Shown piece by piece: positions 18,294-27,981 of a stretch of 64,000 nucleotides of DNA (position 1 is its first letter; each line of letters begins with the position of its first letter). Made by a program: the position numbers and the translations under genes. The stretch is taken from positions 1-64,000 of the forward strand of contig CANFVE010000010.1 of assembly GCA_947450365.1 (NCBI GenBank), written 5' to 3'. Under the pieces are notes generated by a model. It ran no database searches. It was given only the letters and a program-made list of their open reading frames with translations, and had not been told where the DNA came from. The stretch comes from Cytophagaceae bacterium. Its GTDB lineage: Bacteria; Bacteroidota; Bacteroidia; Cytophagales; Spirosomataceae.

Positions 18294-18881
18294 TTATAAA
18301 GCTAAAAAATTCTCGATGACGCGTTGGCCCGCTTGTCCACTGATTTCCGCGTGGAATTGCGCAGCGTAAAAATTGTCTTTTTGCAACATGGCCGAAAAGG
18401 GTTGGACATAGTCACAAATCGCGGAGGTATACGGATTCAAGGGCGCATAGTAGGAGTGGACAAAATAGACATATTCAGACGCCTTTAAGCCTTTCATGAG
18501 CGGATTTTGTCCCTGCGCTTCGATCGAATTCCAGCCCACATGCGGGATTTTTAAATCTGTCGATTGGAAACGTTTGATCGCTACATCAAAAACACCCATG
18601 CAGGTCGTATCGTTTTCTTCGGAATGCTTGCATAACAATTGCATCCCGATGCAAGTGGCTAAAACCGGTTGTTTTAACGTAGGAATCAATCGGTCCAATT
18701 GCTTCTCCCGCAAATAAGCCATCGCCGTACTCGCCTCGCCCACACCCGGAAAAATGACTTTATCGGCCGTACGGATTTCCTCTTCCTCATCCGTCCAGGA
18801 ATAGTTCATCCCGATCCGGTCAAGCGCATACATGACCGAAGCCACATTTCCCGCATTGTATTTAATAATGGCAATTTTCAT
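18294..18881 (-). CDS. hisH: Imidazole glycerol phosphate synthase, glutamine amidotransferase subunit
   Basis: A class I glutaminase that delivers ammonia to HisF. It starts MKIAIIKYNAGNVASV and has FPGVGEA, the nucleophile Cys77 in LATCIGMQLL, and the histidine-glutamate pair in FHAEISG (usually FHPEKSG, so the proline is replaced but His and Glu are kept). At 195 residues it is a normal length. It is the first gene of the four-gene his cluster. hisG, hisD, hisB and hisC are not in the window. Confidence 0.95.
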   Translation of the reverse strand: MKIAIIKYNAGNVASVMYALDRIGMNYSWTDEEEEIRTADKVIFPGVGEASTAMAYLREKQLDRLIPTLKQPVLATCIGMQLLCKHSEENDTTCMGVFDVAIKRFQSTDLKIPHVGWNSIEAQGQNPLMKGLKASEYVYFVHSYYAPLNPYTSAICDYVQPFSAMLQKDNFYAAQFHAEISGQAGQRVIENFLAL

Positions 18882-18888
18882 TCGGCTA

Positions 18889-18896
18889 CAAAGGTA
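18889..18896 (-). promoter_or_regulatory. -7 promoter element TACCTTTG for the his operon
   Basis: On the minus strand this TAnnTTTG match ends only 7 nt before the hisH start codon, so the transcript would have almost no leader. No -33 TTTG is visible at the expected distance. Confidence 0.45.
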
Positions 18897-18927
18897 GGCA
18901 AAAGGGCTTGTATTATGAAAACAGATG

Positions 18928-18935
18928 TATCTTTG
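18928..18935 (+). promoter_or_regulatory. -7 promoter element TATCTTTG for the VTT gene
   Basis: A TAnnTTTG match 17 nt upstream of the ATG at 18953. It lies back-to-back with the hisH promoter and excludes the longer in-frame start at 18908. Confidence 0.5.
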
Positions 18936-18952
18936 TAGCCCAAGACCCGCTT

Positions 18953-19621
18953 ATGAAGCTTTCGCGCAACGTACTCATTGAATCCCTCTACCTCATTTGG
19001 ATGGGCTTTTTGCCCCTCTTGTCGAGCTCCGTATTAGGCTATTTTGCGCTGTCAAATCCTGAATTTTTTCAAAACCTAAGCACTGGGGATCAAGTGATTT
19101 TTTGGATCGCCGCTGTTTTTATCATGGGCTTGGCCTTAAGTCCTACGACCTTTTTTGCCTTATTTACGGGATATGTATTTGGTTTTCAGGGAATTATACC
19201 CTTGATTATCGCCTATAGTTTGGCTTCCCTTTTAGGCTATTATGTAGCCAAAAAACTGAAGGGGGATGCCATTATCGCGCTTTTGAGGGAGAAATTTCCA
19301 TTGGATCATTTTCTTGAAAATGTCCGCGCGAATTCATTTTCTTGGGTATTTGTGACTCGCTTATCGCCTGTGTTCCCCTTTGCAATTACGAACGCATTAA
19401 TGGCATTTTTAGGGGTTCGGGTGAAGCAATTTTTTGTGGCAGGGACCTTGGGCATGTTACCCAGAACCTTGCTTGCCTTGTGGACAGGCACGCAAGCGAA
19501 GACGATTCAAAGCCTTTATCAAAACCCTGGTTCCGCGCAATGGCAAGATTTTGCTAGCCTGTTTTTGCTTGTTGTTTCTGGGTTTGGAATGATTTGGTTG
19601 GGCAAAAAAAAGGCCAAATAG
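18953..19621 (+). CDS. TVP38/TMEM64 (VTT/SNARE-associated) family membrane protein
   Basis: A 222-residue polytopic inner-membrane protein of the DedA/VTT superfamily, a group linked to lipid handling. Hydrophobic segments fall near residues 15-35, 50-75, 80-105, 135-160 and 195-215. LSPTTFFALFTGYVFGF, YSLASLLGYYVAKKL and VFVTRLSPVFPFAITNALMAF are the conserved blocks, including the re-entrant loop with its Arg and Pro. The start at 18953 follows a -7 promoter box. The last codons overlap a terminator hairpin serving the converging gene. Confidence 0.82.
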   Translation: MKLSRNVLIESLYLIWMGFLPLLSSSVLGYFALSNPEFFQNLSTGDQVIFWIAAVFIMGLALSPTTFFALFTGYVFGFQGIIPLIIAYSLASLLGYYVAKKLKGDAIIALLREKFPLDHFLENVRANSFSWVFVTRLSPVFPFAITNALMAFLGVRVKQFFVAGTLGMLPRTLLALWTGTQAKTIQSLYQNPGSAQWQDFASLFLLVVSGFGMIWLGKKKAK

Positions 19622-19640
19622 CGGATTGCATTTGGCCTTT
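19602..19640 (-). terminator. Terminator of the Dabb gene, embedded in the 3' end of the VTT gene
   Basis: AAAGGCCAAAT (19609-19619) pairs with ATTTGGCCTTT (19630-19640) across 10 nt, an 11-bp perfect stem. On the minus strand it is followed by a run of T, so it should terminate the gene ending at 19645. The hairpin covers the last two codons of the plus-strand gene. Confidence 0.75.
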
Positions 19641-19644
19641 GACA

Positions 19645-20040
19645 TTAGATCATTTCGGAATCAAATACTTGAACTTTTCCCCACAAATGCTTGTTGTCAT
19701 CAATGAATTTTTTGTGCAAAGGATGGTATAAATATTCCTTTTCTTTTTCGGCATTTTCGAAAACTAAAACCACTGAAAAGGTATAACTTGCTTCTGTAAC
19801 GGGTTTATCAAAATCTGTTACGATGGCTTTCCCTACGTGGGCGGATTGGATCATGGGAAGGGTTCCTAAGGCTTTTAGGGCTTTGAACAATTGATTTTTT
19901 TCGGCCTCATTTCCTGGGTTTTTAGCCCAAAATAATACGTGGTGAATGAAAGTCATAGGAGCAGAAGCGGGTAAGGTCCCAAGGGACGCAGTGGCGGCGA
20001 TGAGGCCAGATTTTTGAATAAAATTTCGTCGAGTCGTCAT
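19645..20040 (-). CDS. Exported Dabb (stress-responsive alpha/beta-barrel) domain protein
   Basis: A 131-residue protein with a twin-arginine-like signal (MTTRRNFIQKSGLIAATASL) followed by a Dabb ferredoxin-like domain: FIHHVLFWAKNPGNEAEKNQ, FDKPVTEASYTFSVVLVFEN and YLYHPLHKKFIDDNK with the conserved HPxH. Dabb proteins form dimeric barrels, and some bind small aromatic or lipid-like ligands. The function here is unknown. It is divergent from the reductase-like gene at 20079. Confidence 0.8.
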   Translation of the reverse strand: MTTRRNFIQKSGLIAATASLGTLPASAPMTFIHHVLFWAKNPGNEAEKNQLFKALKALGTLPMIQSAHVGKAIVTDFDKPVTEASYTFSVVLVFENAEKEKEYLYHPLHKKFIDDNKHLWGKVQVFDSEMI

Positions 20041-20078
20041 GAAATAAATAGTTTGTTTACATTTTATTCAATTCTACA

Positions 20079-20765
20079 ATGGAAAATCCAAAAATCAAAG
20101 TAATTATCACCGGAGTTACCGGGATGGTCGGTGAAGGCGTGATGCATGAAGCCTTGGCTTCTCCTTTTGTCAGCGAGGTTTTGGCGATTTCACGTACCTC
20201 GACAGGCCTTATTCATCCAAAATTAAAAGAATATCGATTAGCCGATTTTTTTCAACCCGCTGAATTAGTCGATATGGTCAAAGGCTATGATGCTTGTTTA
20301 TTTTGTTTGGGGGTTAGTTCGATTGGGAAGTCGGAAGCTGAATTTACCCATTTGACCTATGACCTGACCATCGGATTTGCGCATGTGTTAGCGGATGTAA
20401 ACCCAAACATGTCCTTTTCCTACATTTCGGGGACCGGAACGGATTCCTCAGAAAATGGACGTATCATGTGGGCACGTGTTAAAGGAAAAACCGAAAATGA
20501 TTTGGGGAAATTGGGCTTTAAACAGGTATATGCATTTCGCCCTGGGTATTTGAGCCCAACCAAAGGCCTGAAAAACACCTTGCCTTATTATGCCTACATT
20601 GATTGGATGTATCCCCTTTTCTCTTTGATGGCTCCTGGGGCCGTTTCGACCTTACGGGAATTGGGCTTGGCGATGCTGGAAGCATCCGTTTTTGGGACTA
20701 AAAAAACACATGTGGAGGTGCGGGATATTCGGGCCTTGGCCCAACAAATGAGCCAACGGAAATAG
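20079..20765 (+). CDS. NAD(P)-binding epimerase/reductase-like protein (atypical SDR)
   Basis: A 228-residue Rossmann protein. IITGVTGMVGEGVM near residues 9-22 is the GxTGxxG nucleotide-binding loop of atypical SDRs. CLFCLGVSSIGKSE and YISGTGTDSSENG follow, but the classical YxxxK pair is not clear, although MWARVKGKTE sits in the corresponding place. Related short proteins are annotated as NAD-dependent epimerases or nucleoside-sugar reductases. The substrate is unknown. It precedes gpmI by 50 nt. Confidence 0.75.
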   Translation: MENPKIKVIITGVTGMVGEGVMHEALASPFVSEVLAISRTSTGLIHPKLKEYRLADFFQPAELVDMVKGYDACLFCLGVSSIGKSEAEFTHLTYDLTIGFAHVLADVNPNMSFSYISGTGTDSSENGRIMWARVKGKTENDLGKLGFKQVYAFRPGYLSPTKGLKNTLPYYAYIDWMYPLFSLMAPGAVSTLRELGLAMLEASVFGTKKTHVEVRDIRALAQQMSQRK

Positions 20766-20815
20766 AATTTTACCCGTATTTTGGTTAATTTTACACGTCT
20801 TTAAATATAATTCGC

Positions 20816-22336
20816 GTGAACAAGAAAGTAGTATTAATGATATTAGATGGTTGGGGTATTGCCACCAACCCAAAGGTTTCAGCCATTGACGCCGCCAAAA
20901 CCCCTTTTATTGATTCCCTCTATCAAGCCTATCCGCATTCCAAATTAGAAGCTTCCGGTCTTGCCGTAGGTCTTCCAGAAGGCCAAATGGGAAATTCAGA
21001 GGTGGGTCACATGAATTTGGGGGCCGGTCGGGTCGTGTACCAAAACCTTGTTCGGATCAACAAAGCCGTTCAAGAAAACACATTAGGGCATGAACCTGAA
21101 TTGGCTAAGGCTTTCGAATATGCCAAAAGCAACCATAAATCTGTTCATTTTATTGGTTTAGTTTCGGATGGTGGGGTGCATGCCCACATTGAACATGTGA
21201 AGTCTTTATTGACTTCTGCCTCCGAAGCCGGTTTACCAAATGTTTTTGTGCATGCCTTTACGGATGGTCGGGATACAGATCCAAAATCCGGCATGGGTTT
21301 TATGACGGATTTATTCCAACACACCCTGAAAACAGGTACTCAAATTGCCTCCGTCACAGGTCGGTATTTTGCGATGGACCGGGATAATCGCTGGGAGCGC
21401 GTGGCCCTTGCCTATCACGCCATGGTGGATGGAGAGGGTGCACCTACTCAGGATGTATTGGCCTCCATACAAGCGAATTATGATGCAGGAGTGACAGACG
21501 AATTCATTAAACCTATCATTGTGACAGATGCGGCTGGTGCGCCGGTAGGCAAGATTACCGAAGGAGATGTGGTGATTTGTTTTAATTTTAGAACGGATCG
21601 GGGCCGGGAAATTACGCAGGCCTTAACGCAAAAAGATTTTCATGAGGAGAATATGCACAAGTTAAATTTGTACTATTTAACGATGACGGAATATGACAAG
21701 GAATTTGTGGGCGTGCATGTGATTTTCAATGATTCGAATTTGCCGATGACGATGGGTGAGGTCTTGGAAGGGGCAGGCAAAAAACAGATCCGCATTGCAG
21801 AGACGGAAAAATATCCACACGTGACGTTTTTCTTTTCGGGGGGGCGGGAACAGCCATTTATTGGTCAAACAAATCTTATGCGAAATTCGCCAAAAGTGGC
21901 TACGTATGATTTGCAACCGGAGATGTCGGCGGCAGATTTACGAGATGCTTTGATTCCAGAATTGGAAAAAGAGGAAGTTGATTTTGTGTGTTTAAACTTT
22001 GCAAATCCGGACATGGTGGGCCATACGGGGGTTTTTGAGGCGGTGGTCAAGGCGGTTGAAACGGTTGATGCTTGTGCGGAAGCGGTGGTGAAGGCGGGTC
22101 TGGCTCATGGGTATTCGTTCGTTATTATTGCGGACCATGGGAATGCGGACGTGATGATGAATGAGGATGGATCTCCGAATACAGCACATTCCACGAATTT
22201 GGTCCCTTGCATTTTGGTAGACCAAGATTTTCACCCTAATTTAAACGATGGAAAATTAGGCGATGTGTCTCCTACAATATTAAAATTGATGGGGGTAGCC
22301 CAACCGAAAGAAATGACTGGAGTTTCTCTCTTTTAA
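20816..22336 (+). CDS. gpmI: 2,3-bisphosphoglycerate-independent phosphoglycerate mutase
   Basis: Interconverts 3- and 2-phosphoglycerate in glycolysis, using two Mn ions and a serine nucleophile. The N-terminus reads VVLMILDGWG with metal ligand Asp11, and Ser61 lies in GQMGNSEVGHMNLGAG. HAFTDGRDTDP and the C-terminal metal block IADHGNADVMMNEDG / TAHSTNLVP are present. At 506 residues it is a standard length. Translation starts at a GTG (20816); no upstream ATG fits. The next gene follows 11 nt later. eno, the next glycolytic step, lies nearby on the other strand. Confidence 0.95.
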   Translation: MNKKVVLMILDGWGIATNPKVSAIDAAKTPFIDSLYQAYPHSKLEASGLAVGLPEGQMGNSEVGHMNLGAGRVVYQNLVRINKAVQENTLGHEPELAKAFEYAKSNHKSVHFIGLVSDGGVHAHIEHVKSLLTSASEAGLPNVFVHAFTDGRDTDPKSGMGFMTDLFQHTLKTGTQIASVTGRYFAMDRDNRWERVALAYHAMVDGEGAPTQDVLASIQANYDAGVTDEFIKPIIVTDAAGAPVGKITEGDVVICFNFRTDRGREITQALTQKDFHEENMHKLNLYYLTMTEYDKEFVGVHVIFNDSNLPMTMGEVLEGAGKKQIRIAETEKYPHVTFFFSGGREQPFIGQTNLMRNSPKVATYDLQPEMSAADLRDALIPELEKEEVDFVCLNFANPDMVGHTGVFEAVVKAVETVDACAEAVVKAGLAHGYSFVIIADHGNADVMMNEDGSPNTAHSTNLVPCILVDQDFHPNLNDGKLGDVSPTILKLMGVAQPKEMTGVSLF

Positions 22337-22347
22337 AAATTGAATGT

Positions 22348-23007
22348 ATGGCGAAAGTCGTTGTTTTTGGAAATACGCTCACGGCAGAATTAGCCTTATA
22401 CTATTTGCAAACGGATAGTCCGCATGAGGTTGTTGCCTTTACGGTGGAGGAGGAGTTCATCGAAGAGCCTACCTTTCACGACTTACCTGTCGTGCCTTTT
22501 GAGACCGTAGAAAAATTATATCCTCCTTCAGAATATCACTTCTTTGCGCCGTTGACTGAAAAGAATATGAATCAGGTGCGGGCGAGGGTGTTCCAACAAG
22601 GCCTCGACAAAGGCTATTCCTATATTTCCTACATTAGTTCTCGGGCGACGGTTTTGACGGATCAAATCGGCCGAAATTGTTTTATTTTAGAAGATAATAC
22701 CATTCAACCCTACGTGACGATTGGCGACGATTGTGTGCTTTGGTCAGGAAATCATATTGGGCATCACGGGATCATTGGCAATCACGTATTTTTTACATCA
22801 CATGTGGTACTTTCTGGACGTTGCATCGTAGGAGATTATTGCTTTTTTGGGGTGAATGCCACGATTAGGGATAAGTCGACGATCGGGGAAGGGACATTGG
22901 TCGCCATGGGCGCGAATGTGACCCGTCAAAAAACGGACCCTTGGTCGATTTGGAAAGGAAATCCGGCGGAGAAGGCCAGCCTTTCAAGCAAAGATATTAA
23001 GATATAA
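22348..23007 (+). CDS. NeuD-like acetyltransferase with left-handed beta-helix
   Basis: A 219-residue sugar O-acyltransferase of the sialic-acid NeuD type. The N-terminal half (about 1-90) is a small Rossmann-like PglD_N domain (VVVFGNTLTAELALYYL). The C-terminal half has hexapeptide repeats (FILEDNTIQPYVTIGDDCVL, then HIGHHGIIGNHVFFTSHVVL and STIGEGTLVAMGANV), which form the trimeric left-handed beta-helix binding acetyl-CoA. HIGHH supplies the catalytic histidine. The acceptor is unknown. It may be co-transcribed with gpmI (11 nt gap) and ends in a strong terminator. Confidence 0.8.
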   Translation: MAKVVVFGNTLTAELALYYLQTDSPHEVVAFTVEEEFIEEPTFHDLPVVPFETVEKLYPPSEYHFFAPLTEKNMNQVRARVFQQGLDKGYSYISYISSRATVLTDQIGRNCFILEDNTIQPYVTIGDDCVLWSGNHIGHHGIIGNHVFFTSHVVLSGRCIVGDYCFFGVNATIRDKSTIGEGTLVAMGANVTRQKTDPWSIWKGNPAEKASLSSKDIKI

Positions 23008-23041
23008 AAAAAGCCCTTCTGATCTAGAAGGGCTTTTTTTT
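23006..23041. terminator. Bidirectional terminator between the NeuD-like gene and the ftsB-like gene
   Basis: A perfect 15-bp stem, 23006-23020 with 23026-23040, has a 5-nt loop (GATCT) and A/T runs on both sides. It can terminate both converging genes. It touches the stop codons of both. Confidence 0.92.
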
Positions 23042-23357
23042 AGTGTTCAATGGGTTGATTGTTTTCGTCCACGATGACAAAAATATCTTCCTTGGGTTTT
23101 TTCATCAGGTATTTTTCTCTGGCATATTTTTCCAACAAAGCAGGGTTTCCAATCACCATGCGGCGTTCTTTTTCCAGCTCTTTTATTTTTTGTTGGTAAA
23201 AGGCTTTTTCAGATTTCATACTGCTTAATTCGTTCCATAAGCGATACTGAACCGTGAGGTCATTGGTATCTAAAAAGAACATCCATACGAGCATCGAGCC
23301 CATTGATATGGCATAAAAGCGGTACTTCCCCCAAAAAAGCCTTTTCAGCAGGTCCAT
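23040..23357 (-). CDS. FtsB/DivIC septum formation initiator family protein
   Basis: A 105-residue bitopic cell-division protein. A transmembrane segment (YRFYAISMGSMLVWMFFLD, about 12-30) is followed by a leucine-rich coiled coil (about 38-75, SSMKSEKAFYQQKIKELEKE) and the typical FtsB-like tail EKYAREKYLMKKPKEDIFVI. FtsB/DivIC scaffolds the divisome with FtsL and FtsQ. It is 9 nt downstream of eno on the same strand, an arrangement common in many bacteria. Confidence 0.87.
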   Translation of the reverse strand: MDLLKRLFWGKYRFYAISMGSMLVWMFFLDTNDLTVQYRLWNELSSMKSEKAFYQQKIKELEKERRMVIGNPALLEKYAREKYLMKKPKEDIFVIVDENNQPIEH

Positions 23358-23366
23358 TTCTAAAAT

Positions 23367-24650
<1,284 letters not shown>

Positions 24651-24753
24651 TTAATTATTGTGAATAAATGAATTACTAATTAATGTGTAAATTGACTCGC
24701 AAAATAACGCATTTTTTAGATAATTTCCGTGAAAATCTTTGAATAAACCTTTT

Positions 24754-25461
24754 ATGAAACTGTTATCATTTCTTTTCCTTGGCTTTTGCCTTCCCCTGAC
24801 CATTTTTTCGCAAACTCTTGAGGTAGAACCTTTTGAGCAAAAATTGAAAGAGACGCCGAAGGCTATTTTGTTGGATGTTCGTACTTCTGGTGAATTTGGC
24901 GGGGGACATTTGCCCAAGGCCAAGAATATGGATTTTCGATCTGCCGATTTTGCGAATCAAATCAAAACGTTACCGAAGGACCAACCGATTTTTGTGTATT
25001 GCCTTTCCGGTGGTCGGTCAGCGCAAGCTGCTGAATTATTAAAAAAAGAAGGCTATCAGGTGACTGAATTAAAGGGAGGCTATTTAAAATGGACCACCAA
25101 ATTAAAGCCTTTGGAGGGAGTTCCGGCTGTGGCACATGATGCGGCTTGGGATGTGGAGGCGTTTGCGAAGGAAACGGCAAATGGGAAAGCGGTAGTTGTC
25201 GATTTTTATGCCAAATGGTGCGCGCCCTGTTTAAAAATGATGCCTACCGTGGATAAATTGGCTAGCGATTTTGCCGGTCGTGTGAAGGTTTTGAAAGTCG
25301 AGGCAGATGGAAATCAGGCGGTGTTGCAACAGTTTGGTATCGACGAAATCCCGAGTTTTTTGGTTTTCCAAAACGGGAAAATGATCCAAAAAACATCGGG
25401 ATTCCGGGAAGAAGCTCAATTAAAAGAACTTTTTGATCAGGCTATTGGGACCATTCGGTAG
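24754..25461 (+). CDS. Exported rhodanese-thioredoxin fusion protein
   Basis: A 235-residue periplasmic protein with an N-terminal signal peptide (cleavage near TIFSQ, residue 20). Residues about 25-115 form a rhodanese domain with the active cysteine Cys83 in VYCLSGGRSAQAA. Residues about 130-235 form a thioredoxin domain with CxxC (Cys156, Cys159, WCAPC). The pairing suggests thiol or persulfide handling in the periplasm; the partner is unknown. The ATG at 24754 was chosen over the TTG five codons earlier. Its end overlaps the converging aldo/keto reductase gene by 20 nt. Confidence 0.88.
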   Translation: MKLLSFLFLGFCLPLTIFSQTLEVEPFEQKLKETPKAILLDVRTSGEFGGGHLPKAKNMDFRSADFANQIKTLPKDQPIFVYCLSGGRSAQAAELLKKEGYQVTELKGGYLKWTTKLKPLEGVPAVAHDAAWDVEAFAKETANGKAVVVDFYAKWCAPCLKMMPTVDKLASDFAGRVKVLKVEADGNQAVLQQFGIDEIPSFLVFQNGKMIQKTSGFREEAQLKELFDQAIGTIR

Positions 25462-26413
25462 GTTGGCGTTCCCAGCGATGCGCTTTCAATTTTTCCAATA
25501 AATTCGATTCAAGTCCTTTGCCATCGGATGCAGCTATATTATTCTGCACATGTTTGATTTTGCGCATGCCAGGAATTATAGTTCCCACATCGGGATTCGA
25601 TAAAATAAAGCGCAAGGCCATTTCAGGCATGTCCATTTCGGCAGGAACAAGCGGCTTGAGCGCATTCGCATGATCCACGCTTGAAGTTAAATTTTCCGGT
25701 ACAAAATAGGTAGCTCGCCAATCATCCGCGGGGAATGTGGTATCATAGTTTAAGAGTCCAGTCAAACTTCCTTCGTCAAAAGGCACACGTGCGATAATGC
25801 CTACGTCCATTTTTTTACACAATGGAAACAATTCATCCTCAGGATTTTGATCGAAAATATTATAGATCACTTGGACAGCGGATATCATCCCCGTTTCAAT
25901 GGTCCTCAAGCAGTTGTTTGGCTCCCAGCGATTAACAGAAACTCCCCAATGGGCTACTTTTCCTTCTTTGGTTAACTTTTCAATGGCATTTTTCCATTCA
26001 TCCTGATCTGCCCACGCGTCCTCCCAGACATGAAATTGTTGGAGATCAATTTGTTCAAGCCCCAGGTTTTTTAAGCTTTTTTCCGTGTATTCTACGATGT
26101 GTGATGCCGGAAAACAATCTTTTAATAAGAAATGTGATTTCGAAGGCCATGTGAAGTTTTTTGGGGGTATTTTGGTCGCCGCATATAGCTTTTTGTCAGG
26201 ATGGCTTTTTAAAAGTTTTCCTAATATTTGTTCACTTTTTCCTTCCGCATAGCCCCAAGCGGTATCAAAAAAATTACACCCTAGTTCAACGGACAGCTCA
26301 AGTGATTTTTTTACCTCATCTTGATCAGATCCTGTCCAGCCCGCAAGGCCCCACATCCCATAGCCCAGCTCACTAATTTCCCAATTGGTTTTCCCAAATC
26401 TTCTTTTTTCCAT
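25442..26413 (-). CDS. Aldo/keto reductase
   Basis: A 323-residue NADPH-dependent oxidoreductase with the AKR barrel. The start is placed at the ATG at 26413, giving MEKRRFGKTNWEISELGYGM, the conserved family N-terminus; the upstream extension has no support. The tetrad aspartate and tyrosine are in FFDTAWGYAEG, the lysine in YAATKIPP, and the histidine in QQFHVWED. IPGMRKIKHVQNNIAA is the C-terminal cofactor region. It resembles the YajO/general-stress Gsp69 subgroups. The substrate is unknown. Confidence 0.87.
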   Translation of the reverse strand: MEKRRFGKTNWEISELGYGMWGLAGWTGSDQDEVKKSLELSVELGCNFFDTAWGYAEGKSEQILGKLLKSHPDKKLYAATKIPPKNFTWPSKSHFLLKDCFPASHIVEYTEKSLKNLGLEQIDLQQFHVWEDAWADQDEWKNAIEKLTKEGKVAHWGVSVNRWEPNNCLRTIETGMISAVQVIYNIFDQNPEDELFPLCKKMDVGIIARVPFDEGSLTGLLNYDTTFPADDWRATYFVPENLTSSVDHANALKPLVPAEMDMPEMALRFILSNPDVGTIIPGMRKIKHVQNNIAASDGKGLESNLLEKLKAHRWERQPTEWSQ

Positions 26414-26724
26414 ACGTATATTTTTAGATAACAAAAGTATATAAAATTTTCTAGTCTCAGAATTAAGGATACCCAAATACGCTTTTGGCCGTTCCGTTTA
26501 ATCTGTTATTTGTCTCGTTTAATGACGAAAGTATGTTTAAACATATTTATTTATATCTTTTTATTTCCGCTTAATAAACGTTTTTATTAACATAATTGGT
26601 TAATAACGCAAATAACCTAATTCGTTTATTTATATCCTTATCTGTGGGCTATTTTTGTTGAGTAAATACTACAAAGTATGTAAGCGTTTACACATTAGGT
26701 TCTAAAATTTTCTTCATCTAAATT
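26414..26724. other. AT-rich intergenic region with palindromes upstream of the LytTR gene
   Basis: This 311-nt stretch between two divergent genes has no coding signal. It holds a 12-bp direct repeat TTTATTTATATC (26546-26557 and 26625-26636). It also holds an inverted repeat TTAATAAA/TTTATTAA (26571-26578, 26583-26590) and a second one TTATTAAC/GTTAATAA (26584-26591, 26599-26606) that shares its left arm with the first. Confidence 0.7.
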
Positions 26725-27051
26725 ATGAGCGAACATATTACGATTGGGCAAACCCATGTACTAATTTCCGAAATCCTTGTTATTCGTGGAGAAGGAAATT
26801 ATTCGAATATCATCACCCGAGACGGCCGTCGATTATTGTCTTGCCGGACGCTAAAGTACTTTGCCACGATGCTGGAGGAGATCCATTTCATTCGTCCATC
26901 GAAATCAGCTCTCGTGAATCGACTGGCCATTGCACACATTGATTTTAAATCTCAAAAATCGATCCGATTAGAAAATGGAGATACGATTTCCATTTCCCGA
27001 CGGAATGTTCGCCCGCTGCGTGAACTCTATCAATCTTTTCAAGCATCCTAG
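26725..27051 (+). CDS. Stand-alone LytTR-type DNA-binding protein
   Basis: At 108 residues it is little more than one LytTR DNA-binding domain. EILVIRGEGNYSNIITRDGR matches the domain's first strands, TLKYFATMLEEIHFIRPSKS the central helix and turn, and RLENGDTISISRRNVRPLRE the C-terminal signature. No response-regulator receiver domain is present, so it is not phosphorylated like LytR/AgrA proteins. The palindromes just upstream are possible targets, including self-control. No sensor kinase lies nearby. Confidence 0.85.
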   Translation: MSEHITIGQTHVLISEILVIRGEGNYSNIITRDGRRLLSCRTLKYFATMLEEIHFIRPSKSALVNRLAIAHIDFKSQKSIRLENGDTISISRRNVRPLRELYQSFQAS

Positions 27052-27120
27052 ACATAAATTATTTTTTTTACAATAAAAAGGGTAATTTAGGTTTTTAACC
27101 TATTTTATCATTTTTATACA

Positions 27121-27981
27121 ATGGAAAGAAGAAATTTTTTACAAGGGCTAGGGCTGGGTGTAGCTGGATTCTATACGAATCCATTATTTGCAAGCAAGGT
27201 CAATATAGGCCCCTTAGCGGTTCAATTATATACCATTCGTGATGCAGTGGCTAAAGATCTTGAGGGGTCGTTAAGCAAATTAGCTGGAATCGGATATAAA
27301 CAATTAGAATTGTTTGATTATAACGGTAAATTTTTCGGCAAAACGGCAAAAGAATTTAAAGGTATTTTGGATCGTACGGGGTTAAAGGTGGTAAGTTCTC
27401 ATCATACAACAGGCTTTGAAGTGAAAGGGAAAGGAACCCTATTAGATGGTTGGGAAAAGGCTGTTGAGGATTTACATGAACTCGGTTCCGAATATATGGT
27501 TTGTTCCTATTTGCATCCGAGTGAGCGAACAACCAAGCATTATGAAATGTTACCCGCACTTTTGGAAAAATCAGGTCAGGCCACAAAAAAAGCAGGGATC
27601 CAATTTGCCTATCACAACCATGATTTTGAATTTCAAAAATCCGGAGACTTTATTCCCTATGATTTTATTTTAAAAAATACGCCAGCTGATTTGGTTAAAA
27701 TGGAATCTGATTTGTATTGGTTTGCCAAAGCTGGTCAAGATCCTGTGGCCTATTTTGAAAAACATCCTGGGCGTTTCCCATTGTGGCATGTGAAGGACAT
27801 GGAGGCGGGAACGGGTATTTTTACCGAGGTTGGAAATGGAACGATTAATTTTGATCGGATTTTTGCCGCGCGGAAAACGGCAGGTTTGAAATATTGGTTC
27901 GTCGAGCAAGACCAAAGCAAACAAGATCCCTTTGAAAGCCTAAAAATTAGCCGCGATTATTTAGCAAAAAAGAATTTTTAA
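27121..27981 (+). CDS. Exported sugar phosphate isomerase/epimerase (xylose isomerase-like TIM barrel)
   Basis: A 286-residue AP-endonuclease-2-type TIM barrel. The N-terminus MERRNFLQGLGLGVAGFYTN is a twin-arginine-like signal, so the enzyme probably acts in the periplasm. VQLYTIRDAVAKDLEGSLSKL opens the barrel. YHNHDFEF, MESDLYWFAKAGQDPV and LWHVKDMEA carry the metal-binding residues. The C-terminus WFVEQDQSKQDPFESL is typical of this Bacteroidota subgroup. It may work with exported Gfo/Idh oxidoreductases, as at 1542, but they are not adjacent. Confidence 0.82.
   Translation: MERRNFLQGLGLGVAGFYTNPLFASKVNIGPLAVQLYTIRDAVAKDLEGSLSKLAGIGYKQLELFDYNGKFFGKTAKEFKGILDRTGLKVVSSHHTTGFEVKGKGTLLDGWEKAVEDLHELGSEYMVCSYLHPSERTTKHYEMLPALLEKSGQATKKAGIQFAYHNHDFEFQKSGDFIPYDFILKNTPADLVKMESDLYWFAKAGQDPVAYFEKHPGRFPLWHVKDMEAGTGIFTEVGNGTINFDRIFAARKTAGLKYWFVEQDQSKQDPFESLKISRDYLAKKNF

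Noticed and set aside
26587-26605. TTAACA and TTAATA upstream of the LytTR gene as a Pho-type box
   Set aside because: Spacing is 13 bp and no -7 box lies 20 nt downstream; in such AT-rich DNA the match is expected by chance.
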